Of a stretch of 64,000 nt of DNA, positions 8,640-19,305 are shown piece by piece. Location: contig JAJXZJ010000069.1 in assembly GCA_021780105.1 (NCBI GenBank), forward strand, positions 1 to 64,000, read 5' to 3'. Each line of letters opens with the position of its first letter. Position 1 is the stretch's first letter. A program made the position numbers and the translations under genes. Origin of the DNA: a bacterium. GTDB lineage: Bacteria; Verrucomicrobiota; Verrucomicrobiia; Limisphaerales; J093. The notes under the pieces were generated by a model, which was not told the DNA's origin, did not search any database, and saw nothing but the letters and a program-made list of their open reading frames with translations.

Positions 8640-8789
8640 CCCAGCCTCGCCGCGGGCGATCGGCTCAACGACGCCCCGCGCATCACGGTGGACCTTGGTT
8701 CCGGCTATGCCGCGGTGTTGGAGGAATGGCTGAAGACGCCCAGCGCGCCGGTTCTCGGCCGTCAATTCGACCGGCTCGCCATCGTTTGA
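8640..8789 (+). pseudogene. DUF1501 C-terminal fragment
   Basis: Fifty codons including the stop match the last 50 codons of the DUF1501 gene (4988-5137) without gaps. The first 21 bases are identical and about 37 of 49 residues agree, including YAAVLE, WLKTPSAP and LGRQFD. Nothing of the upstream part of the gene is present. It is the 3' remnant of a second DUF1501 gene or of a recombination event. Confidence 0.85.
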
Positions 8790-8835
8790 ACCGCCGCCGG
8801 CGCGCGGAACGGCTTGCGGTCAGCGACCCGCTGGC

Positions 8836-8841
8836 TAGGCT
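8836..8841 (+). promoter_or_regulatory. TAGGCT -10 box 6 bases before tilS GTG
   Basis: The same hexamer as before the M2 peptidase and DUF1800 genes. It ends 6 bases before GTG 8848, which argues for that start over the TTG at 8842. Confidence 0.45.
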
Positions 8842-8847
8842 TTGCCT

Positions 8848-10254
8848 GTGGCCGATCTCCTTAATCAAGTTGCGGAATGCATCACGCGCCAAGGGCTGAT
8901 CCACCACGGCGAAACTGTCGTCGTGGCCGTCTCCGGCGGCCTGGATTCGATGGTCTTGCTGCACCTGCTGCACCGCCTCTCCCGCGCCGCAAACTGGCGG
9001 CTGGTCGTGGCGCATTTCAACCACCAGCTCCGCGACCGGGCCAGCGACGCCGACGAAGCCTTCGTCCGCCGGGCCGCCGAACGACTCGGCTGGCCTTGCG
9101 TCACGGGTCGCGCCAAGATTGGCCGTGAAGCGAAGACGCGCAGGCTCTCCATCGAAATGGCGGCGCGCGAATGCCGGCATGCGTTCCTCGCGCAGACTGC
9201 CCGCCTGAACAACGCCGGCGCCGTCGCCCTGGCGCACCACGCCGACGACCAGGTGGAAACTTTTTTCCTCCGGCTGCTTCGCGGCGCCGGCGGAACCGGC
9301 TTGGCGGGAATGAAATTCGCCAGCCCGTCGCCTGCCGACGTGACGATTCAACTGGTCCGCCCGCTGCTCACGATTTCCCGCGCCGAACTGGAAGCGTTTG
9401 CGCGCCGGCACCGGATTCGTTTCCGCGAGGACGCCAGTAACGCGCGGACTGACGTGCCACGAAACCGCCTGCGACACGAGTTTCTCCCACGGCTGCGCCA
9501 ATTCCAGCCGGCTTTGGACAAAATCGTTTTGCGAACCATGGAACTGGTTGGCGACGACGCGGAATTCGCCGACGAAACCGCGCGCCGATGGCTGCACAGC
9601 CGACGCCGACGGCCCTTTGCCGGCCTGGTGGTCGCCTTGCAGCGGCGCGTGCTACAGACGCAACTGCGCGATCTGGGCGTCGAACCCGGGTTCGACTGCG
9701 TCGAGCAACTGCGCGTGACGGCGCCGACGCCGATCACGGTCAAACCCGACCTGCTGGTGTGGCGCGACGCCACGGGCATCGTCCATGCGAACCGGGCAGA
9801 ACGGCCGGCGTTCGATTCGGCGGCAAAGGACGTGGTCTTGGCCGGCCAGCGCGGCGAAATCGAGTTTGCGGCGACGCGCTTTCGGTGGTCGGTGACTGCG
9901 GACGGTCCACCGGCGCGACGGCTGAGAACGGTTGACGGCCGGGAACTTTTTGATGCCGACCGGGTCGGCCGGCGAATTGTGCTGCGCCACTGGCAACCGG
10001 GCGACCGTTTTCAGCCCATCGGGTTGGGCCGCGCAACCAAGCTTCAGGATTTGTTCACGAATGCCAGGGTGTCACCGGCGGAACGACGACGTCGGGTGGT
10101 GGCCGCGACCACTGACGGCACGATCTTCTGGGTGGAAGGGCTGCGGATTGGCGAACGATTTAAGCTGACGGCCGGGACGCAACATCGTTTGATCTGGCGC
10201 TGGACGCGGGAAACGGCAGGCAGTTCGGTTGAATCCGCCGGAGCGCCATGCTAG
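8848..10254 (+). CDS. tilS: tRNA(Ile)-lysidine synthase
   Basis: A 468-residue ATP-dependent ligase that puts lysidine on C34 of the CAU-anticodon tRNA-Ile so that it reads AUA. The PP-loop SGGLDS is at residues 29-34. The N-terminal ATPase domain continues with HFNHQLRDRASDADE and ALAHHADDQVETFFLRLLRG, both family hallmarks. A linker leads to the C-terminal tRNA-binding domain (RHWQPGDRFQPIGLGRATKL). Length is normal. The GTG start is preferred because of the -10 box spacing. The 3' end adjoins ftsH, as in many bacteria. Confidence 0.95.
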   Translation: MADLLNQVAECITRQGLIHHGETVVVAVSGGLDSMVLLHLLHRLSRAANWRLVVAHFNHQLRDRASDADEAFVRRAAERLGWPCVTGRAKIGREAKTRRLSIEMAARECRHAFLAQTARLNNAGAVALAHHADDQVETFFLRLLRGAGGTGLAGMKFASPSPADVTIQLVRPLLTISRAELEAFARRHRIRFREDASNARTDVPRNRLRHEFLPRLRQFQPALDKIVLRTMELVGDDAEFADETARRWLHSRRRRPFAGLVVALQRRVLQTQLRDLGVEPGFDCVEQLRVTAPTPITVKPDLLVWRDATGIVHANRAERPAFDSAAKDVVLAGQRGEIEFAATRFRWSVTADGPPARRLRTVDGRELFDADRVGRRIVLRHWQPGDRFQPIGLGRATKLQDLFTNARVSPAERRRRVVAATTDGTIFWVEGLRIGERFKLTAGTQHRLIWRWTRETAGSSVESAGAPC

Positions 10255-10277
10255 TTTGCGCGGGAATTGGAACAGCC

Positions 10278-12290
10278 ATGGCTGACGAAAACAACAACAA
10301 CGGCGGACGGAAGAGCAACAAAAGCGGCGAGATGCGCATGCCGCCACGAACGTGGCTGCTGTGGCTCTTCATCTTGAGCTTGATTCCGCTGCTCGTCTTC
10401 TTCAAGGACCGGACGGAAACCAAGTTCGAGGTGCTGGACCACCGGCAATTTCTTGATTTGGTGTCCAGCAACCGGATTGCGGACGCGACCATCAACTACA
10501 ATCCGCAGTCGCCGCTGCGATTGATCACCGGCCGCTACCTCGAGACGGCGGGAGAGAGCAAGCGGCTGGTCCCGTTCCGGCTGGAGACGCGCCTCTCCGA
10601 GGACTTGGAGCAAAAGCTGCTGGACACCGGCAAGTTCAAGCCGGTGGAACCGCCGACGATGTTGATCAACCTGCTCTACGGCATTCTGCCGTTCCTGCTG
10701 CTGGCGGGCATTGTCTATTTCTTCCTCATCCGCCAGATCAGGATGGCGGGCAAGGGCGCACTCAGTTTCGGCAAGAGCAAGGCGCGGATGCTGAACAAGG
10801 AGCGGAATCGGACCACCTTCAAGGACGTGGCCGGCATTGAGGAGGCCAAGGAGGAAGTCTATGAGCTGGTCGAGTTCCTCAAGGATCCGAAGAAGTTTCA
10901 AAAGCTCGGCGGCCGCATTCCCAAGGGCATTCTCATGGTCGGTCCGCCCGGCACGGGCAAAACGCTGCTGGCCAAGGCCATTGCCGGCGAGGCGGACGCG
11001 TCGTTCTACAGCATCAGCGGATCGGATTTCGTCGAAATGTTCGTCGGCGTCGGCGCCAGCCGGGTGCGTGACATGTTCGAGCAGGCCCGCAAAAGCACGC
11101 CGTGCCTGGTGTTCATTGACGAAATCGACGCCGTGGGCCGCAGCCGTGGCCAGGGTCTGGGCGGCGGCAACGACGAACGCGAGCAGACGTTGAACGCCCT
11201 GCTCGTGGAGATGGACGGCTTCGACACGCAGGAAGGCATCATCATCATCGCCGCCACCAACCGGCCGGATGTGCTTGACCCGGCGCTGCTGCGTCCGGGA
11301 CGGTTCGACCGGCAGATCACGGTCAATTTGCCTGACGTGCGCGGCCGCGAAGCCATCCTCAAGGTCCACGCGAAGAACGTAAAGCTCTCGCCCGAGGCGG
11401 ATTTGTCGGTCATCGCCCGCGGCACGCCGGGTTTCTCCGGCGCCGAACTGGCGAATTTGCTCAACGAGGCCGCGCTGCTGGCGGCGCGGTTGAACAAGAA
11501 GGCCATCACGCTGACGGAACTGGAGGAGGCGCGCGACAAGGTCCGCTGGGGCCGCGAGCGCCGCAGCCTCGCCATGACCGAGGAGCAGAAGAAGTTCACC
11601 GCCTGGCACGAAGCCGGCCACGCGCTGGTCAACGTGATGCTCAAGCACACCCATCCGCTGCACAAGGTCACCATTATTCCGCGCGGCCAGGCGCTGGGGG
11701 CGACGATGTATCTGCCCAAGGAAGACATCCTCAACCGCGGACGCAAGGAGATGCTCGATCTCATTGCGGTGATGATGGCCGGCCGCATCGCCGAGGAAAT
11801 CATCTCCGGCGACATCTCCACCGGCGCGGCCAACGACATCCAGCAGGCCACGCAAATGGCTCGCGCGATGGTTTGCAGCTTTGGCATGAGCGACAAGGTC
11901 GGCATGGTCCAATACGGCGAGGACAACGAATATATCTTCCTCGGCCGCGACATGGTCCGCGGCAAGGACTACAGCGAAAGCACCGCGCAGGAAATTGACG
12001 CCGAGATTAAGCGCATCATTGACGGCAGCTACGCCACGGCCAGAGAAGCCATTCTCAACAACCGGGACAAACTCGAAATCATCGCCAAAGCCCTCCTCGA
12101 ATACGAAACACTCGAAGGCGCGCAGGTCGAGGAGATCATCCGCACCGGCAAACTGACGCCGCCGCCGCCGCCGCCGCTCACCGGCCCGCCGACCGGCGCC
12201 CAAGCCGCGACAACGCTGCCCGAAGTCCCCAAACCACTGCCGCCCAAGCTGCCGCCTGGGCTTGCAGCTCCCGCGCCGGCGCCCGTCTGA
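10278..12290 (+). CDS. ftsH: ATP-dependent zinc metalloprotease FtsH
   Basis: A 670-residue membrane AAA protease that degrades misfolded membrane proteins and short-lived regulators. The first transmembrane segment is at about 20-38 ([17 protein letters not shown]) and the second at about 135-155, bracketing a small periplasmic domain. The AAA module has Walker A GPPGTGKT at 222-229, Walker [11 protein letters not shown] and the second region of homology ([20 protein letters not shown]). The protease has HEAGH with His444, and a downstream Asp ligand in [14 protein letters not shown]. The C-terminus is Pro/Ala-rich. An ATG at 10248 overlapping tilS is possible, but TAGTTT at 10252-10257 looks like a -10 box, so 10278 is preferred. 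Confidence 0.96.
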   Translation: MADENNNNGGRKSNKSGEMRMPPRTWLLWLFILSLIPLLVFFKDRTETKFEVLDHRQFLDLVSSNRIADATINYNPQSPLRLITGRYLETAGESKRLVPFRLETRLSEDLEQKLLDTGKFKPVEPPTMLINLLYGILPFLLLAGIVYFFLIRQIRMAGKGALSFGKSKARMLNKERNRTTFKDVAGIEEAKEEVYELVEFLKDPKKFQKLGGRIPKGILMVGPPGTGKTLLAKAIAGEADASFYSISGSDFVEMFVGVGASRVRDMFEQARKSTPCLVFIDEIDAVGRSRGQGLGGGNDEREQTLNALLVEMDGFDTQEGIIIIAATNRPDVLDPALLRPGRFDRQITVNLPDVRGREAILKVHAKNVKLSPEADLSVIARGTPGFSGAELANLLNEAALLAARLNKKAITLTELEEARDKVRWGRERRSLAMTEEQKKFTAWHEAGHALVNVMLKHTHPLHKVTIIPRGQALGATMYLPKEDILNRGRKEMLDLIAVMMAGRIAEEIISGDISTGAANDIQQATQMARAMVCSFGMSDKVGMVQYGEDNEYIFLGRDMVRGKDYSESTAQEIDAEIKRIIDGSYATAREAILNNRDKLEIIAKALLEYETLEGAQVEEIIRTGKLTPPPPPPLTGPPTGAQAATTLPEVPKPLPPKLPPGLAAPAPAPV

Positions 12291-12552
12291 ACGGTTCGTT
12301 TTCGAACGTTTCGCCGGCCGGCAAGCAACTCCGTTCGCGCCAAAACCCAATTGTCCTGGAGCCCCTCGTGCCGCGCGACATGCTTTACGTCTGCGCGGAA
12401 GACCGCCGCCTGAACCTCCTGCCGCTTCACGCCGGCCGCGTCGCATCGCCCGTGATCCGGAATGCTCCAGCAATTTCGATTTCCGGATCAAACCACAGCC
12501 AGCGAAGGCGTTTGGCTTCGCTGGCGAAAGGTTGGTTCTGTCCCCCTGCGAA

Positions 12553-15500
12553 CTACCTCGCCGGCGTGACGAGCAGGTAGAACCGCTGGCCGCTCGCCGG
12601 CGCCGTGTCCTGGACCTCCGTCGGGCAGTCGCACGACAGCGGACCGGCATCCATCAGCTTCAGCCACGATCCTTCCGCCGCCGAATCGCGATAGAGCACC
12701 GAGTAGGTGTGTCCGGTGACGCCGTTGAAGCGCAGCGTCAGCGTGCCGTCGGCCTGCGGCAGTGCGGACAGTTGAAGCGCGCTGTTCGGATCGCGCGGAT
12801 CGGTGCTGGCAAGGTATTCCTGGAGATTTGTCAGGCCGTCGGCGTCGGCGTCCAGCGCGGCGTCGCCCGGATCGTTCGGATTCAGGTTGTGGCTGATTTC
12901 CCAATCGTCCGGCATGCCGTCGCCATCGGTGTCCAGGACCGGATTCGACGCATTGGGCAGGCCGGGCGTCGGGTTCGTGGTGAAGGCCACGATGTTGGTG
13001 CTGCCGTCCGGCAACCGGCCTTCCGAAACGCCGGTGGTTTGCGGGCCGAACGTGACACCGTCAATCGGCGTGCCATCCGGAGCGTAGAAGCCAATGAACT
13101 CACCGCCCGCCGCGAGCTTGAAGTTGACGTGGTTTGCACCTTTGGTCGTGGAACCGTCGGCGTGGAACATCTGACAGGCGGCTGAGCCGGTGCCAAGGAA
13201 CGACAGCGGCGGTAACTGGAACTGCGCCGGATCGGCGGAATCATCCGTGAGGAAGCAACCGCTGAGTTCGACCGGGTTCACGGCGGCGTTGTAGAGTTCG
13301 AACCAGTCGTCGCCGCTCAACGGACTGGCCATCCACTCGTTGATTCTAACAAGCGCCACATTGCCGAGCGCGGCCGGCTGATTGGTGGCGCCGGGCGTCG
13401 GGCGGCAAAGCCTCCACGCCCCGCTGTCGCCGGCGCGACCGATGGTCAGGTCCGGTGTCTGCAGGCCAAAGCTGACCCAGTCGGCGACGTCGCCACCATC
13501 GGCCGGCGCGGCAAACAGGAATGCCGATCCGCCGTGGGCGCTCAGGCCGAAGCCCGTGTTCGTGGGCGACGCCGGCAGATTGCCGTCGCAGCCCACGACG
13601 AGAAAGCCGTCTGCCGGCAGCATGGTGCCGGCGGGAAACACCCATTTGCGTGGCGTCAAGGCGTCGTCCGTGAGGCTCATGTCGCTGAGATCGGCGGGTG
13701 CGTCACCGGCATTGTGCAGCTCGATCCAATCCGCCGTCAGGCCGGGTGTGTTCGTCAACGTGGCATTGCTGGCGAGAATCTCGTTCAGGAGGACCGCGCC
13801 GCCGGAAGCCGGAGTGGTGTTGGTGGTGGTGAGCGTGGCGTCCAGCTTCATGGCGAACGCGATGTCGTGGCTGTTGTCGCTGATCTGATGCACCTCGACG
13901 GCCAGGACGTTGTCGCCAACAACGAGATTGTTCATTGGCAGCTCGTGAGGTCCGTTGACGAGAATGCTGCCCACAGCCGAGGACGGGCGGGTGCTGTAGC
14001 CGACCGCACCCGCGGGCATGTTGACGCGCAGCACCTCGACGCCGTTGAGGTAAAACACCGCGCCGTCGTCAATGACCACCGAGGCATTCAGGACCGCGGC
14101 CGCGAGATTGGTGGCCACGTTGAAATGCCCGCGGAAATAGTAGGTGACGACGTGTTTTCCAGCCGGGGTGGTGAGGGAAAGCGCGGTGTTCGCCGGCTCG
14201 GGATAACTGTTGGCTCCGACGTAAAAGAGCGCCTTTCCCGCCGGCCAGGTTGATTCGCCCGGATAATCCGCCGATTGCCAGCCGGCGGCGGGCGCGACGC
14301 CGCTCTGGTCGTATTGCCAGGTGTTGGTCATCGTGACCAGATTGACCGTTTCGGTGACGACGTTGCCTCCCGCGGCGCCGGGATTGTCAAAGCCCGGCGT
14401 CGGCCGCGGGAAATCGGCCAGCGTCAGCCCGCCGTTCGGCGTGCGGCCCTGGGAAACGTCCGTGCTTTGCGGACCGTAGAGCACGACATCCACCGGCTGC
14501 TGGTTCGCCCCGAAAAGGCCGATGGCGCCGGGCAATGTCGGCAAGGTGAACGCGAGATGATCGTTGCCCGCGGCGGAGTTGCCATCCGGGTAAAACAGCG
14601 CGAAACCGTGTCCGGCGATGAAGCTCAACGGCGGGAACGCCGGCAGGTTCGTTTCGATGAGCGCGTTCGCTGCCAGCCGCATTCCGCCCAACGGCGCGGG
14701 CAACGCAGCGGCGTTGTAGAGTTCGATGAAGCCGTCCGGGTAGATGCTGCGGCCTTGGGCGAGCCACTCGTTGATCCTGAGGCTGCCGGCCTCGCCCAAC
14801 GGCTGCGCCACGTTCGGCGCGCCCAGCGTCGGCAGCGTCAACGTCCAACTGCCGTCAGCGAGCCGGCCGATGGACAAATCGGGCAGTTGAAATCCGTAAG
14901 CGACTTCATCCAGCAGCGCGCCGCCGTCAGCCGGCTTGTCGAATAGAAACAGGACGCCGCCGCTGCCATTCAAGTTGAAGCCGAGATGCAGTCCCGGGGC
15001 GGTGGTGTTCGTGTCGCCGAAAACCACCAGGAACTGACCCGCGGCGAGCACCGTGCCCGCCGGGAAGACGAAGCGGGACCGGTTGCTGGCCCCGTCGGTC
15101 AACGCCATGCCGCCCAGATCGAGCGGTTGCCCGCCGTCGTTGAACAACTCGACCGCGTCCGGAAACGTGCCGGCGTTCGCGAAGGCGCTGACGTTGCGCG
15201 CGAGGATTTCATTGAGCCGCACGTGACCCGCCGGCGGCATGTAACCCGTGTCCACCGTCCACGTCCCGGACGACGTGACGACAGCATCGGCACCGAGGGC
15301 CGGATCGTTTTGATACCAACCGGCGTCGTTGCGGCCGATGACTTCGACGTGGTGCGCGCCGTTAGCCAGGTTGGTGAGGCTGATTGGCGTGGCCATTGGC
15401 GTTTCGTCGCTCCACGCGCCGGCATCGAGCCGCCACTGATAATGCGTGAAACCCGAGCCTTGGGGAAAGCCACCGGTTGGAATGCCGTCGCCGGTGCGGC

Positions 15501-18500
15501 TGATGCCGACGACGAGCGTCGCGCTGGTTTCCGCGGTCGTGCCGGTCGGCTCGCCGGAAATGGAGACGCCCGGCGGGATCACGCCGCCCTGATCAAGGCC
15601 GTTCGGTCCGGCACCCCGCGCGGGCGAAGCGGGTTGGAGGCCGAGCCAGTCCCACATCACCTGCGCCTGCTGCCAGGTCGTGAAGTTGGTGGTCTCCGCG
15701 ACGGTCGGCAGATGGTTGAACAACGGATCAAGCACATGATTGCCGCCGCCGGGACCATCCCACGCGAACGGCAGAATGTTGTTGGTGAACACAACGCTCG
15801 CGCTGGCGGCATCGTAGTTGCGGACGAGTTGTTCGGCATCCACGATGATATTGCCTTCCAGGTAAAAACCGCGGCCGAAGGTCGTCACGTCCGGCGTGGT
15901 GTCACGCAGGTTGACGACGCCAGAGCCGAAGTCCATGCCGCCGGTCTTGGTGGTATGGACAATCGTGTTGTTGAACAGGGTATAAAAGTTGCCCTGCTTT
16001 GCCGTGGCCGCATCGTCGCAGTCAAAAAAGAGATTGCCCAGGATCGTGATCTCGGAAGTGCGCGTGCCCAGGGCGCCGCCAAAGTCGTAGTTGCCGCCGG
16101 AGATGGCGCTGGAGCTGTCCGGCGAGCCGTTGCGATGCGCATGCATGAAGATGTTGCCTTCGATCCACGCGTCCGTGCCGTCAAGGTCGAGCATGTCATC
16201 ATCGGTGCCGACGAAAACGTTGTGGTAATACTGGATGATCGGTTGGTCAGCGTCGCGGTTGCCGCCGGTGAAGTCCATGATGTCGTTGTAGCCGGTGGTT
16301 GTGCCGAAATAGCAATCGCGGACGATGCCGCGTCCACCGGACTTGATGCCGCCGGTGCCGTGGACCAATTCGAACGACGCGCTTGACGTCGGGAAATAGC
16401 AGCCGCTGACGAGGAACGAGCTGTCGTCGAGTGAAAGGTATTGATGGGTCGTGGTCAGGAACGTGGTGTGGTCGAGGTTGAGCGTGCCACCGGCCACCTC
16501 GATGCACGTGCCGCCATTGCCCTGGAAATAGGCGTAGGCGATGCGCGTCTCGGGCGAACCCACCGCGCCATTGATGGTCAGGCCGCCCCAGCTCGTGCCG
16601 GCGCCCGGCGGGGCCGCGAAGGAGATTGGCGCCGCCTCCGTGCCCTCGGCCAGCAGCCGGCCGCCGTTGGCCACGGTCAGCTTGACGCCGGACCCCAGAT
16701 AAACCGTCGTCCCCGGCTCGATGGTGAGCGTGGCGCCGGAAGCCACCGTCAGGCTGCCGTTGATCTGGTAGGGGCCGCTGGCGGCCGTCCACGTGGCGTC
16801 GGCCGTCAGCGAACCACCGGCCACACTGGTGACGCTGCCCTGGTCATACCAGACAGTGAAAACCGTTCGCTCGAATTCAGCGCCATCCCCGTCAAGGGCC
16901 TGGATGAGGACACGGTTCAGGCCGGGCAGAAGTGCGACGTCTGCCGCGGACCAGGTGGCCGACCACGGTGTCCAATTGGCAGCGACGCCGTTCACGAGCA
17001 CGGTGCGGGTGCGGACGGCATTGGCCTGACCGCTGAGCGTGACGGTTGCTGAAGTGGCGTGCGGGTAACCACCAACGACCGCCGGCGCACTGGTGACGCT
17101 GATGGCCAGCGGGATTTGCGACAGCACACCGGCGCGACGCGCGGCCGCAGTGTCTTTCATGCTCTGGATGTAGGACGACGGAACCCAGCCGCCGAGAACC
17201 TGGTCCAGCACCGCGTCCAGCCGGTCTGGCGCAAATGCCGTGTCGGCGAGATTGGTCACGATTGCATAGTAGCGCGGCGCAACTTCCGGATGCTTCAGCA
17301 GGCGTTTGATGGCCGCGACTCCGGGCGTGTGGGCGGTGGAGGAACCGTCCGCCGCCGCGAAAATGGACTGGTTCGGGTCGGCACCGGTGTCACCCTGGCC
17401 GAGCGTGGTGTCCAGATCGTGCGTGAGCAGTTGGAAGCGCGGATCCGCCACCCCGCGATACATGGAGAAGTCGTCGCCGGCGCCGGTGCATAAGGTGGTT
17501 TCCATGTTGCCGACCAGCGCGTTGGCCGCGAAATAACGCAACCACTCGTCCACGTTCACCACGGCGCCCACGTCGGTGACAAAGCTGCTGTCGGAGGCGT
17601 TGTTGAGTGTCTTGGTCAGTTGAATCAAGTCGGTCCAGTCGTTGGCCGCGGTGTGATTTTGCTTCGAATAGGCGCCGGTTTCGGACGTCGGGCCATTCGC
17701 GCTGTAAATCTGCTCATAAGCCAGCGGATTGTCGCCAAGATACCGCAGGTCCGCCGGATTCTTCAGGCCGACCCAGTCGAAATACCACGTGCCCTTGTAA
17801 AGATTCCCCGCCGGATCGGTGGGCAGATGGTTGCCGGCCCAGTCGGAGTCGTAAGGTTCAAAGCAGTAATACGAGCCAAACTGGTAGGAGTCCACGCCGC
17901 CGTCGGGCGTCGCGTGGGCGAGGTTGACGCCGTTCACGCGCACCTGCGCTGGCGCGCCGTAGGGATCGGGCAGACCGGCCAGCGAGATGAGCGTGTTGGC
18001 CGCCACCTGGGCGTGAACGTCCCGCGTGTTGAGGTCCAGGCTGGTGCGGGTGCGCCACGAACGATCCGTCGGAATGGCGAGGTGGAAATTATGCGGGTGG
18101 GCCGCGCGCGTGCCTTTGCCGCGATTGCGCACGCCGACGTTGTAACGGATTTCCGTGCCGGCGCCGTCGGTGGCGACGAGCGTCGCGTTCATCGTGGCGT
18201 CGCTGTAACGACCGTCGGAGATGTTGTCCATCAGGTCCAGCCAGGCCTTCCATTCCGCCGACCGGACGATGACGCGGAACACCGGCTGGTTGCCGGCGTA
18301 GGCGGAGTCGTCCACCTGATAAAGCGCGTTGGCACCCTGCGTGCCGGCATCATCCGTCGGCGCCGGCCAGGTGCGCGCCAGGCCGCCGGCGTCGGCCGCC
18401 TCGACGTAAAATTCCACCACCGTCTTGTCCGGCTGCGCCGGCAACACGACGCCGAACAAACCGTCGCTGGCGGCGCCGTCTCCGTGGTGGCCGTCATCCG

Positions 18501-19305
18501 CCATCGCCAGCGAACTGAAGGCCGCGGCCCCATCCACGCGGTAGTGCAGTGTCACCGTCGGCACGCCGGCCGAGGCGGGAAGCACTTGGGCGGTCACGAC
18601 GACCGCGTCGGCTGACCTCGGGATCGCAGGCGCGTGTCTGACCGCCGCGATGAATGGAGCGGCCGCATTGGTCGCCACGGAATTCGGCGCGCCCGGTGTG
18701 CCGCCGTCCGGCCCGCTTGGCGCCCAGTTCTGCGCGTAGCCGACCGGCAGTGCCGCGTTTATCAATTCCAGCGATTTGCCGCCGCCGGCCGCCGGATTCA
18801 CCCATTGCCAGCCGCGCCACCAGTCGGGTTTGCCCGGATAGATGTCCCCCACCCGCCGCTGCGCCCAGTCGCCTTGATCATAATAATGGACGGCGCACAC
18901 GCGGGCGCCATTGGCGTCGTCGAGTTCCACGTTTTCGCCGTTGCCACTGAGGTTGCCGGTCCAGCCCGCCACAAAGTTCGTCACCGTGGGATGATTGGCG
19001 GTGAACGTGGCCGCGTCCGCCGCCACGACGAGATAGCCGCCGGCGGGGATTATCACGTTCGGAAACGTGAACTTGACGCCCTTGGTGAACTGCCACCCCG
19101 CGAGCGACACCGGGTTGCCGCCGGCATTGAACAATTCGATGAACTGGGCCGGCCGCTGGTCGCCCGGCGGACTGAACATCAGCTCGGAGATGACGACCGG
19201 CTCGACCGCCGCCGCCTGGAGCTGGTTCGGCGACGCCAAGGACACGCCGGCAAGGCAGGTGGCAAAAAGCCGGCAAACATAAGTAACAAAAACAGAACAC
19301 CGCAT
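12553..19305 (-). CDS. Giant secreted CotH / lamin-tail / beta-helix protein
   Basis: A 2250-residue exported protein in one uninterrupted frame. Order: signal peptide (1-32); lamin-tail domain (about 35-150); Ig/FN3-like region (about 215-320); CotH-type kinase-like domain (about 335-650, with VRNRGKGTRAAHPHNFHLAI and LLTHDLDTTLGQGD); right-handed beta-helix (about 830-1220, starting near SLTVASGATLTIEPGTTVYL); then four more lamin-tail domains beginning near 1358, 1505, 1835 and 1985 (each with the INEW or LNEIL motif); and a calcium-binding TSP3-like stretch near 2121 (DTDGDGMPDDWE). CotH proteins phosphorylate secreted proteins in some bacteria and lamin-tail domains are common on extracellular enzymes. 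Substrate and role here are unknown. The length suggests a surface or matrix protein. Confidence 0.85.
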   Translation of the reverse strand: MRCSVFVTYVCRLFATCLAGVSLASPNQLQAAAVEPVVISELMFSPPGDQRPAQFIELFNAGGNPVSLAGWQFTKGVKFTFPNVIIPAGGYLVVAADAATFTANHPTVTNFVAGWTGNLSGNGENVELDDANGARVCAVHYYDQGDWAQRRVGDIYPGKPDWWRGWQWVNPAAGGGKSLELINAALPVGYAQNWAPSGPDGGTPGAPNSVATNAAAPFIAAVRHAPAIPRSADAVVVTAQVLPASAGVPTVTLHYRVDGAAAFSSLAMADDGHHGDGAASDGLFGVVLPAQPDKTVVEFYVEAADAGGLARTWPAPTDDAGTQGANALYQVDDSAYAGNQPVFRVIVRSAEWKAWLDLMDNISDGRYSDATMNATLVATDGAGTEIRYNVGVRNRGKGTRAAHPHNFHLAIPTDRSWRTRTSLDLNTRDVHAQVAANTLISLAGLPDPYGAPAQVRVNGVNLAHATPDGGVDSYQFGSYYCFEPYDSDWAGNHLPTDPAGNLYKGTWYFDWVGLKNPADLRYLGDNPLAYEQIYSANGPTSETGAYSKQNHTAANDWTDLIQLTKTLNNASDSSFVTDVGAVVNVDEWLRYFAANALVGNMETTLCTGAGDDFSMYRGVADPRFQLLTHDLDTTLGQGDTGADPNQSIFAAADGSSTAHTPGVAAIKRLLKHPEVAPRYYAIVTNLADTAFAPDRLDAVLDQVLGGWVPSSYIQSMKDTAAARRAGVLSQIPLAISVTSAPAVVGGYPHATSATVTLSGQANAVRTRTVLVNGVAANWTPWSATWSAADVALLPGLNRVLIQALDGDGAEFERTVFTVWYDQGSVTSVAGGSLTADATWTAASGPYQINGSLTVASGATLTIEPGTTVYLGSGVKLTVANGGRLLAEGTEAAPISFAAPPGAGTSWGGLTINGAVGSPETRIAYAYFQGNGGTCIEVAGGTLNLDHTTFLTTTHQYLSLDDSSFLVSGCYFPTSSASFELVHGTGGIKSGGRGIVRDCYFGTTTGYNDIMDFTGGNRDADQPIIQYYHNVFVGTDDDMLDLDGTDAWIEGNIFMHAHRNGSPDSSSAISGGNYDFGGALGTRTSEITILGNLFFDCDDAATAKQGNFYTLFNNTIVHTTKTGGMDFGSGVVNLRDTTPDVTTFGRGFYLEGNIIVDAEQLVRNYDAASASVVFTNNILPFAWDGPGGGNHVLDPLFNHLPTVAETTNFTTWQQAQVMWDWLGLQPASPARGAGPNGLDQGGVIPPGVSISGEPTGTTAETSATLVVGISRTGDGIPTGGFPQGSGFTHYQWRLDAGAWSDETPMATPISLTNLANGAHHVEVIGRNDAGWYQNDPALGADAVVTSSGTWTVDTGYMPPAGHVRLNEILARNVSAFANAGTFPDAVELFNDGGQPLDLGGMALTDGASNRSRFVFPAGTVLAAGQFLVVFGDTNTTAPGLHLGFNLNGSGGVLFLFDKPADGGALLDEVAYGFQLPDLSIGRLADGSWTLTLPTLGAPNVAQPLGEAGSLRINEWLAQGRSIYPDGFIELYNAAALPAPLGGMRLAANALIETNLPAFPPLSFIAGHGFALFYPDGNSAAGNDHLAFTLPTLPGAIGLFGANQQPVDVVLYGPQSTDVSQGRTPNGGLTLADFPRPTPGFDNPGAAGGNVVTETVNLVTMTNTWQYDQSGVAPAAGWQSADYPGESTWPAGKALFYVGANSYPEPANTALSLTTPAGKHVVTYYFRGHFNVATNLAAAVLNASVVIDDGAVFYLNGVEVLRVNMPAGAVGYSTRPSSAVGSILVNGPHELPMNNLVVGDNVLAVEVHQISDNSHDIAFAMKLDATLTTTNTTPASGGAVLLNEILASNATLTNTPGLTADWIELHNAGDAPADLSDMSLTDDALTPRKWVFPAGTMLPADGFLVVGCDGNLPASPTNTGFGLSAHGGSAFLFAAPADGGDVADWVSFGLQTPDLTIGRAGDSGAWRLCRPTPGATNQPAALGNVALVRINEWMASPLSGDDWFELYNAAVNPVELSGCFLTDDSADPAQFQLPPLSFLGTGSAACQMFHADGSTTKGANHVNFKLAAGGEFIGFYAPDGTPIDGVTFGPQTTGVSEGRLPDGSTNIVAFTTNPTPGLPNASNPVLDTDGDGMPDDWEISHNLNPNDPGDAALDADADGLTNLQEYLASTDPRDPNSALQLSALPQADGTLTLRFNGVTGHTYSVLYRDSAAEGSWLKLMDAGPLSCDCPTEVQDTAPASGQRFYLLVTPAR

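Noticed and set aside
12368-12580. 70-codon plus-strand frame after ftsH
   Set aside because: It overlaps the 3' end of the giant minus-strand gene and has no recognisable product. The 262-base gap contains only a weak GTTCG-TTTT-CGAAC hairpin after ftsH.
10251-12650. 799-codon open frame on the minus strand
   Set aside because: Antisense to ftsH, which is certain. The product has only Arg/Ala/Gly-rich sequence with no family features.
14986-16386. 466-codon plus-strand frame in the giant secreted-protein gene
   Set aside because: Shadow frame of a gene with clear domains on the minus strand; composition is typical of a GC-rich antisense frame.
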